64,000 nt of DNA, taken from the NCBI GenBank assembly GCA_001784175.1, contig MFPR01000028.1, positions 131,606 to 195,605 on the forward strand, read 5' to 3'. A model generated the notes under the pieces. That model made no database searches and was not told where the DNA came from. It worked only from the letters and a program-made list of their open reading frames with translations. This DNA is from Candidatus Lindowbacteria bacterium RIFCSPLOWO2_12_FULL_62_27. GTDB taxonomy: Bacteria > Lindowbacteria > 2-12-FULL-62-27. Shown one piece after another: positions 8,885 through 15,260 of this stretch (position 1 is the stretch's first letter; each line of letters starts with the position of its first letter). The position numbers were made by a program, and so were the translations under genes.

Positions 8885-9039
8885 CCGATGTTCCTTCCGA
8901 GCGATCTTCCCATTCTCCACGACCACCACCGCGCACGCGCTGTCACGGCCATGATCGGCCGTCTCAAAATCGATGGCGGCGAAGCGCGGGCGGCCGAGCT
9001 GATCCTCAGCCAGCGCGTTCATGGGATAGACAATTTTCA
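8885..9039 (-). pseudogene. DnaQ-family 3'-5' exonuclease, N-terminal fragment
   Basis: MKIVYPMNALAEDQLGRPRFAAIDFETADHGRDSACAVVVVENGKIARKE, ExoI motif region; the rest is absent locally. Confidence 0.7.
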
Positions 9040-9122
9040 TGGGGACGGAGATTGAAATTTGACATTCCGGGCCGTGCCCCATCTTTTGTGGCCGTTCTCC
9101 GAAAGATTACACCGTGAGAATC

Positions 9123-9626
9123 TCAAATCTCACCTCCGTCCCGGAATGAATTCGATAGACTAAGGTTTTCATCGTATTCGTTGCCGTCGACCGTTCGTCC
9201 AGCCTTAATGAACGGAAACAGATTTGTGGCGAAGACATCATCGAGATTCAGATGGTATGTCAACCCCAATAAAGCTTTTAGATAATAGTTGGTTTGCCTG
9301 GTCGGTGTATATCCTAAGATTTTACTCGGCTCGTTTCTGTATGCCTGTTTTCGTCGCATGTCGTCGGTTGACGTCCAATCTTGCAAGACAATCACAATCG
9401 GAGAATATTCATTGTGAGCAGATTTTGTGTATGGCGATACGAACTTTGAATCCCAAAATCCATTTCGGAAATAATGAAAATTAAAATACCGCCTGTCATC
9501 GGCATTTGGGGCATTTCTTCGTTTTCTCCCAATCGCCAAAATTTTCTTCATTACGGGTACGGTGACGGGTACGGTGGGGTACGGTGTCAGGCATACGTTT
9601 ATTTGTTTTCCAGGCTGGACTTTCAC
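9123..9626 (-). pseudogene. Uracil-DNA-glycosylase-like protein, probably truncated
   Basis: PIVIVLQDWTSTDD...ILGYTPTRQTNYYLKALLGLTYHLNLDDVFATNLFPFIKAG, then an unrelated short tail; start uncertain. Confidence 0.45.
9554..9605. repeat. Tandem GGGTACGGTG-type repeat with GTCAGGCATACGTTTATTTG tail
   Basis: cgggtacggtgacgggtacggtggggtacggtgtcaggcatacgtttatttg; the tail recurs with one mismatch at 7631..7650. Confidence 0.7.
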
Positions 9627-9650
9627 CGGATGGTCATCATCATCAACACG

Positions 9651-9896
9651 TCAGAGGCGACGGCGGGCGGTTTCCAGCGCCTGCAGGTGGTCGTCGTAGC
9701 TGATGGGCGCGGGGATGCCGAAGAGGGCCAGAAAATCGATGGTTTCGCTGAGGGACATGCCAAGGGTTTGGCTGAGGGTCGCGATCGAGGCGTTTCCTTC
9801 CCGGTGGGCGAGAAGCATCTTGAACTTCTGGCCATCGGTCATAAGTTCCGGCGCCATTCCGGATGTTTCCACGTCATCCTCTTCGCTATTCATCAA
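9651..9896 (-). CDS. Putative UPF0175-like antitoxin
   Basis: TLSQTLGMSLSETIDFLALFGIPAPISYDDHLQALETARRR resembles UPF0175 proteins. Confidence 0.5.
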   Translation of the reverse strand: MMNSEEDDVETSGMAPELMTDGQKFKMLLAHREGNASIATLSQTLGMSLSETIDFLALFGIPAPISYDDHLQALETARRRL

Positions 9897-9902
9897 GGCG
9901 GG

Positions 9903-10100
9903 CTAGGCGACCTTGCGGGCGAGAAGTTCGCGGACGTCCGGGACCAAATGCTTGGGGATCTCCATCACCGCCGCATCCGCTCGTGAAAACGCGATATCGT
10001 CCTCCGCGGCGGCGGCTTCGTCACTTTGCGTTTCGTAGTGGCGCAGTACTTTCTTGACCCGTTGCTCATTCCATCCGGCCGGAAACTTATTTTTTCCCAT
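9903..10100 (-). CDS. Small antitoxin-like protein paired with a broken DUF4258-like toxin
   Basis: MGKNKFPAGWNEQRVKKVLRHYETQSDEAAAAEDD...MEIPKHLVPDVRELLAR; start overlaps the toxin 3' end. Confidence 0.65.
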   Translation of the reverse strand: MGKNKFPAGWNEQRVKKVLRHYETQSDEAAAAEDDIAFSRADAAVMEIPKHLVPDVRELLARKVA

Positions 10101-10315
10101 ATCTTTTTTTCATCCTCCGCCTGAACGCTTTTAACGGCGCGTCCGTCAGTTGAAACGCCGTGATCACAAAAATGTGCTCGTCGGGTTCCGGGACGTAAAT
10201 CACCTTCAACAAGCGACCCGCCCCTGTCCTTGCAATAGCCACACGCGAGTCGTCCCGGGCGGTTCGGTCCTCGAATTTTCACTTGAATAATATCACATAA
10301 ATCAATTCGCGGCAA
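10087..10315 (-). pseudogene. DUF4258/RelE-like toxin, frameshifted and probably 5'-truncated
   Basis: One frame reads PRIDLCDIIQVK, the next FEDRTARDDSRVAIARTGAGRLLKVIYVPEPDEHIFVITAFQLTDAPLKAFRRRMKKRYGKK*; one extra A near 10273-10278. Confidence 0.65.
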
Positions 10316-10334
10316 AAGCGAAAAGTTTGCTCAC

Positions 10335-10690
10335 GTCACTTCCGGCCGTTTGACATCCACGAGGCGCGTCAGATCAAACCCCGCCTTGAGCGCCCTCATC
10401 ACAATCCGCGCGCAGTCCGTCGCGTCCGACAGCGCGTTGTGATGGTTCAGCCGGATCCGAATCTGCGGCACACATCGGGCAGCTTCGTCGGCCGGATGTC
10501 CCACGTGCGCCGGGCCAGTTTCACCGTGCAGAGAAACGGCTTGGCAGGCGTGCGGCGCCCGGCCATCTCACAGCACGCGCGCAGGACCGCCCGGTCGAAC
10601 GACGCGTTGTGCGCCGCGATGAAATCTATGTCCTTGATCAGCCCCTGTAAGTCCGTCCAGACATTCCCAAATGCCGGCTTGTGATGTCAG
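10335..10690 (-). pseudogene. DnaQ-family exonuclease fragment 2 (frameshifted)
   Basis: KPAFGNVWTDLQGLIKDIDFIAAHNASFDRAVLRACCEMAGRRTPAKPFLCTVKLARRTWDIRPTKLPDVCRRF, 1-nt loss, then NHHNALSDATDCARIVMRALKAG. Confidence 0.85.
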
Positions 10691-10822
10691 TATTCACGAT
10701 CTGTGAAGGATGTGACCCCTCGCGCGAACCGGAACAAGAAACTGTAATACTGCGGTCTGCTACTGAAGACACTTTCGATCTCTGATCTTTCAAAGTTTCA
10801 ACCTACGGCCCCCATATCCTTA

Positions 10823-11152
10823 CTACGCCGCCGCGGTTGCCAAGCGTTGGTTCACAAGCCGCCAGAAAGTGGTTACGGATTTTGGCCGATCATCAAAGAA
10901 ATCTTCAAAAAAACCCGGATTGTTGAATGGGGGCGGATACGCGTAGCGCTCGCCATCGTCGCCTAATTCGGTGATCCAATTCGCCGGTTCACGTGTGTCA
11001 ATGATTTCAAAAAGGCGGGCTGGGTAAAGATATGGCCGGCCGTGATCGTTCAGGATCCGGTAATCGTCAGCCTCGATCCCGATGACCACATAGCGTTGCC
11101 CTGCCGTCAGGTCCGGGTATCGCCTGCTTTTGCGCCGTAGCCGAATAATCAT
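10823..11152 (-). CDS. Hypothetical protein
   Basis: MIIRLRRKSRRYPDLTAGQRYVVIGIEADDYRILNDHGRPYLYPARLFEIID; coherent small ORF. Confidence 0.6.
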   Translation of the reverse strand: MIIRLRRKSRRYPDLTAGQRYVVIGIEADDYRILNDHGRPYLYPARLFEIIDTREPANWITELGDDGERYAYPPPFNNPGFFEDFFDDRPKSVTTFWRLVNQRLATAAA

Positions 11153-11493
11153 CGTCTGTTCACTCTCTTGCGCTTCCGTTCAACCCGGCTCATGCCGGGA
11201 TAGGGTTCGGGATGAGTTGGATCTGCGGACAGGGCCTGATGGAAAGATTTGACGGCCTGATCGATGCGGCCGGCCCGTAGGTGGATGCCGCCCTGCATGA
11301 GCGGGACGTAGCAGGCGAGGGTTGCGCGATAGTCAGCGGGGCGGCCACGTTTTTTCACGATGTCGTCAATTGTGTCTCCGGGCATTTTGTTCCTCCATTT
11401 GAGTCTGTCACCATCCTTTCGCTTGAGATTTATCTGAACGCATTCGTCAGCGTCAAGCGTTCCGGTTCGGGAACCGGATTCGAAACCGACCAT
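11149..11493 (-). pseudogene. TPR protein C-terminal fragment, paralogous to 15261..17675
   Basis: ATLACYVPLMQGGIHLRAGRIDQAVKSFHQALSADPTHPEPYPGMS resembles KLSCYTELLLGGIDLRAARPQSAIRHFYNALAEDDLQPEPHRGLA. Confidence 0.5.
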
Positions 11494-11678
11494 TGAGGCT
11501 CGAAAAATCGAATTGCAAAGCCGTGAACGGAAACGTGCCCCTGCCCGAAATGCTCTTTCCGGGCACGTTCAGGTTCACGGGAGGTGGATTGATGACAGAC
11601 CCTCTCGCATGAGATAGTTCGCGGTATGCTCGAAATTGAATATGAAAAGGAATGTGCGCCGCAACGGAGGTGAATCGG

Positions 11679-11999
11679 ATGGCCGGAAAGAAACAGAAGT
11701 CGCAGGCGTGGATCGACGCTCGCAGGCGATTCCGCCTGACTCACGCCCAGGTGCAGATGGCTCGCGAGCTGGGGATGAATCCGGGCAAGCTCGGCAAATT
11801 GGACAACCACGACCAGGAACCGTGGAAGATGCCACTACCGCTGTACATTGAGCGCCTCTACTTGAAGCGGTTCGGCAGGGAACAACCGAATGTGGTTCTG
11901 TCGATCGAGGAGAAAGTCCGCCGCGCCGAGGAGAAGCAGGCCCTAAAGCGCGAGGCGAAGGCGCTGCGCCGGCAGACCGAGATGGAGGAGTGTAAGTGA
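11679..11999 (+). CDS. Small conserved hypothetical protein
   Basis: MAGKKQKSQAWIDARRRFRLTHAQVQMARELGMNPGKLGKLDNHDQEPWKMPLPLYIERLYLKRFG; GGAGGTGAATCGG upstream of ATG. Confidence 0.75.
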   Translation: MAGKKQKSQAWIDARRRFRLTHAQVQMARELGMNPGKLGKLDNHDQEPWKMPLPLYIERLYLKRFGREQPNVVLSIEEKVRRAEEKQALKREAKALRRQTEMEECK

Positions 12000-12553
12000 A
12001 TCCAGTAAGACGGAAAATCCTTCTCGTCGGCGTGAGTTGCGTGGGCAAGACCACGATCGGCCGGCTGCTTGCCGGACGGCTTGGCCTGCCGTTTTTTGAC
12101 TTGGGGGAAGAAATCGAGCGGTATTTCGAAACATCCATTGAGCGGCTGCAATCCCGATTGCTGACCGGCTACTCGTACCGGAAGGAGACTGCCGTCGTCC
12201 TGAAACACATCCTTGCGGAGAACGACAACTGTGTGATCGCGCTTGCGCCAAGTGGCCTTCGGGACGCGTACCTGCGCGTGATCAAAACAGTGGACTGCGT
12301 CACCGTCGCCATTGATGACAAGCCCGAAAACATCCTGCAGAGGATCACCTTCTATGACATCGACTCCCGGCTGATCGAAAAGCGCCTGACCCCCAAGGAA
12401 AAGAATTTCTATCTAGAGGATATCAGAAAAGACATCAATTTCTTTAAACGATCCTACCGGCGGGCCGACCTGCACGCAGACATCAACGGTCTTGACGCGC
12501 AGGCCGGCGCAGAGAAGATTGCAGGGCTGTTGGCCCCTTTTGTCGAAAGATGA
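11996..12553 (+). CDS. Shikimate-kinase-like P-loop protein
   Basis: ILLVGVSCVGKTTIGRLLAGRLGLPFFDLGEEIE Walker A; GTG start overlaps the upstream TGA (GTGA). Confidence 0.75.
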   Translation: MNPVRRKILLVGVSCVGKTTIGRLLAGRLGLPFFDLGEEIERYFETSIERLQSRLLTGYSYRKETAVVLKHILAENDNCVIALAPSGLRDAYLRVIKTVDCVTVAIDDKPENILQRITFYDIDSRLIEKRLTPKEKNFYLEDIRKDINFFKRSYRRADLHADINGLDAQAGAEKIAGLLAPFVER

Positions 12554-12604
12554 CCCCGGCACTTCCGGAGTGTCAAAGGTATTTTTGCCTGGAAAGGGGA
12601 AGGC

Positions 12605-13009
12605 TCAGGTCAACCAATTTTCCGTTTTGAGTCCTGAAATGCGGGAGAAATGCCGGATGTTGCCGGTCACGAGAGTCAGGCGATGGAGGACGGCGGTGGC
12701 GCCGATCAGGCTGTCGGCAAGTCCGATGGGGATGCCGCGGTTGTCGAGCGAAGCCATGAGATCCGCGGCCGCCACGGCGACGGTCGAATCCACCGGAAGG
12801 CTCTGCATCTGAGAGATGATTTTCCTCTCGATTTTTTCGAATATCCCAGGAGGCGCCGCTTTGCGCTGCGAGCCGCGGCGAAGTTCCAGCAACGTCACCA
12901 CCGAAATGAAGCGCTCCGATTTCGACGTTGCCGCCATCCGGTCAACCAGGGACTGAGGCGTGTCGACACGAACGAGGGCGCTGACCGCATCGGTATCAAA
13001 CAGATACAT
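12605..13009 (-). CDS. vapC: VapC-family PIN toxin
   Basis: MYLFDTDAVSALVRVDTPQSLVDRM...VTLLELRRGS...IGLADSLIGATAVLHRLTLVTGNIRHF. Confidence 0.85.
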   Translation of the reverse strand: MYLFDTDAVSALVRVDTPQSLVDRMAATSKSERFISVVTLLELRRGSQRKAAPPGIFEKIERKIISQMQSLPVDSTVAVAAADLMASLDNRGIPIGLADSLIGATAVLHRLTLVTGNIRHFSRISGLKTENWLT

Positions 13010-13015
13010 GAGGGC

Positions 13016-13264
13016 CTAAAAGCGCACGGCCCGCGTCTTGTCTTTGCGGCGGCCCGACACAATCGAATTCATCGTCCGAAAAAATGGATGCCCCGATGCC
13101 AGCCAGCCTTTCCAGTCCCTCGGCCATCGCTCATCTTCCGCCCGGATCAACTTAGCGACCGGCCGGCCGCGGCGCGTGATTAGAAATTCCTCGCGACCAT
13201 ACGCCACCCTTCCGAGTAGAGCCGACAACCGCTTCTTGGCCTCCGCTACGCTGATCGACACCAT
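13016..13264 (-). CDS. Phd/YefM-family antitoxin (copy 2)
   Basis: Near-identical to 7790..8038; 6 nt upstream of vapC. Confidence 0.85.
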   Translation of the reverse strand: MVSISVAEAKKRLSALLGRVAYGREEFLITRRGRPVAKLIRAEDERWPRDWKGWLASGHPFFRTMNSIVSGRRKDKTRAVRF

Positions 13265-13284
13265 GGGTCACATCCTCCTTTATA

Positions 13285-13297
13285 GGTCATTATGACC
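13285..13297. promoter_or_regulatory. Palindromic candidate operator GGTCATTATGACC (copy 2)
   Basis: Identical to copy 1; overlaps a TATAAT-containing promoter region for the antitoxin-toxin pair. Confidence 0.6.
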
Positions 13298-13329
13298 ATT
13301 ATAGGCCATATCTCCTGCGGCGTCAAATT

Positions 13330-13605
13330 CATCGATCCGGCGCATTGTCCGTCCACTTCGCCTTTTTGGCGTCCACGAGGCGCATCGGATCGATTCCCGC
13401 CTTGACCGCCCTCATCACAATCCGCGCGCAGGCGGTGGCGTCCGACAGCGCGTTGTGATGCTGCAGCCGGATCAGGAATCTGCGGCACACATCGGGCAAC
13501 TTCGTCGGCCGGATGTCCCACGCGCGCCGGGCCAGTTTCACCGTGCAGAGAAACGGCTTGGCCGATGCGCGGCGGCCGGATCAGCCGATGCTCTGTTTTT
13601 GTTCT
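13330..13605 (-). pseudogene. DnaQ-family exonuclease fragment 3 (internal deletion)
   Basis: EHRLIRPPR joined near KPFLCTVKLARRAWDIRPTKLPDVCRRFLIRLQHHNALSDATACARIVMRAVKAGIDPMRLVDAKKAKWTDNAPDR. Confidence 0.8.
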
Positions 13606-13613
13606 GAGCGTCA

Positions 13614-13642
13614 TTGACACCGTGGTCACAGTTGTGGATAAT
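13614..13642 (+). promoter_or_regulatory. Sigma70-type promoter: TTGACA - 17 nt - GATAAT
   Basis: TTGACA 13614-13619, GATAAT 13637-13642, upstream of the TA operon starting at 13679. Confidence 0.7.
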
Positions 13643-13678
13643 ATTTTTGTGGGACGGTCAGTGACACGCGACTATCAG

Positions 13679-13969
13679 ATGTCGGAAGATGCGAGAGCGC
13701 ATTGGAAATTCTTCGATGTATTTGCCCGGCAGATAATTCTGGATGGCGTCGATGAACAGTTGGTCGATGATGACCCTCTTCGCGAGACGTATCACAAGGG
13801 ACCGCTGAAACGGCCGGTCGGAGAGGCGAATCACAAGTTGGATATCCAAAAATGGCGCATTCTTTACAGCGTTGCAGTTGAAGAAACTCGGGTTATGTCG
13901 ACGATCTATGTGGTCGGTGAAAAAATTCGAGAGAAACTCCACGTCATGGGAAAGGAATATCAGACATGA
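13679..13969 (+). CDS. RelE-like toxin candidate
   Basis: VDEQLVDDDPLRETYHKGPLKRPVGEANHKLDIQKWRILYSVAVEETRVMSTIYVVGEKIREKLH; ATGA overlap with the downstream Phd antitoxin. Confidence 0.6.
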   Translation: MSEDARAHWKFFDVFARQIILDGVDEQLVDDDPLRETYHKGPLKRPVGEANHKLDIQKWRILYSVAVEETRVMSTIYVVGEKIREKLHVMGKEYQT

Positions 13970-14262
13970 GGACAGCGACGATTCGGGACGTCAAACAAAA
14001 TTTAAGCCGCTATATCCGCAACATGGACAATCGCGCCATCGTCATAACGAAAAACGGAAAGCCGTGCGCCGGGTTGGTCAGACTGGAAAACAACGACTCG
14101 GATATTGACGACTTTCTCATGGCCAATGACAGAAAACTGGTCGAACTGGTACACAAAAGCGCGCGAAGCGGATTTGTATCGAGCGCGTCGCTCAAGCGGG
14201 AACTGGCCGCCGATCTGCGCCGCGCGCAACGCAATGACCGCAAACGCCGAATGTCGCAGTAA
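13966..14262 (+). CDS. Phd/YefM-family antitoxin
   Basis: MRTATIRDVKQNLSRYIRNMDNRAIVITKNGKPCAGLVRLE. Confidence 0.8.
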   Translation: MRTATIRDVKQNLSRYIRNMDNRAIVITKNGKPCAGLVRLENNDSDIDDFLMANDRKLVELVHKSARSGFVSSASLKRELAADLRRAQRNDRKRRMSQ

Positions 14263-14366
14263 ACTTTTCCTGATTCACGATTTCCCCACGCGGCCCGGAA
14301 CAGGAAACCGGAATTCGGCGTACTGCTGCTGATGATGGCGGTTTCGATCATCGATCTTTCAAATTT

Positions 14367-15014
14367 TCACACACGATCATCAGGTTTCCAGTTTTGCCTC
14401 ATCGGTCCGACCATCCACACAACCAATTCTACGGGTATTTCGTATAACTTGCCCGCATCTATACGCACGCGACGAAATTGCAATTTAAACTTCCGCAGAT
14501 ACTCCTCCCATTTTCCTCCGGCTACCTCTATCATCTTATTCGGCACTTCATATTTCTGAAAGCATTTACGAATCTTCGCCGCATGAGAAAATCTAATATA
14601 GCCGTCATATTTTCGTGGTATGGACTTTAAAGGAAGATTTGCAATCATGATAAAGTAGAGTTCAGGTCTCGTATTCGAAAAATTCTTCATAATGTGGAAA
14701 TCATCGATTAGTTTGTCTGGGTACCTGCCTACTTGTGTTATAATGCTGCACGCCCCCATTTGGATCAGCGACACAGCTGGTTTTGCGGGTGTCTTTTTCA
14801 GTATCCCAATATCTATCTCTTCACCATGGCCCTCGTGTTTATAATCGCGTGCCACAAAATATTTGCCTCGAAGTTTCTGGTGAATTCCCCATGCCAATCG
14901 ATCTCTCAAAGGTTCTTCAACTTTTCGAGTCAAGGCTAAATATGCAAGCTCGTCTTTGCCAAACAGCCGCCTTAGCCTGACAATCTCATTCCATATAACG
15001 TCGCTAATATTCAT
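14367..15014 (-). CDS. Hypothetical protein, AT-richer than its surroundings
   Basis: MNISDVIWNEIVRLRRLFGKDELAYLALTRKVE...; ATG preceded by AGGGAGGATATTTTA. Confidence 0.7.
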   Translation of the reverse strand: MNISDVIWNEIVRLRRLFGKDELAYLALTRKVEEPLRDRLAWGIHQKLRGKYFVARDYKHEGHGEEIDIGILKKTPAKPAVSLIQMGACSIITQVGRYPDKLIDDFHIMKNFSNTRPELYFIMIANLPLKSIPRKYDGYIRFSHAAKIRKCFQKYEVPNKMIEVAGGKWEEYLRKFKLQFRRVRIDAGKLYEIPVELVVWMVGPMRQNWKPDDRV

Positions 15015-15260
15015 TAAAATATCCTCCCTAATTTTTTTCGGAACGTCCCGTTCCCCTTTCAAATCTTTCAATCCGACCTTTTAAGCGTATCACAAAAATT
15101 GTTCCACCACTTTCTGTCTTCCGGACACAGAACCGGGCCTCGTCCGGGTTGCCGAGAGCGAAAAACTGAAAAAGTTCCGCGCAGGCAGTAACCCTATCCG
15201 AGTCGCTGCCCGGCACTTCAACAGTAGCATATCAAAAAAACTCATCCGCAACTTCACGTA

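Larger units (their letters stand above)
12907..13502. repeat. Direct duplication, copy 2 (596 bp)
   Basis: Ungapped homology with 7681..8276. Confidence 0.9.

Noticed and set aside
9042-9142. GGGACGGAG/CTCCGTCCC inverted repeat flanking the exonuclease start region
   Set aside because: Arms only 9 bp and ~80 bp apart; in GC-rich DNA this could be chance.
9554-9605. CRISPR-like array
   Set aside because: Only a few ~12-bp contiguous units without spacers; no cas genes in the window.
7600-14300. Integron cassette array
   Set aside because: Many small TA genes, but I found no convincing attC pairs (RYYYAAC/GTTRRRY with palindromic arms) and no integrase in the window.
15028-15216. 62-aa minus-strand ORF MPGSDSDRVTACAELFQFFALG
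   Set aside because: Short, no recognised family, and no clear ribosome-binding site; may be a gene remnant but cannot be supported.
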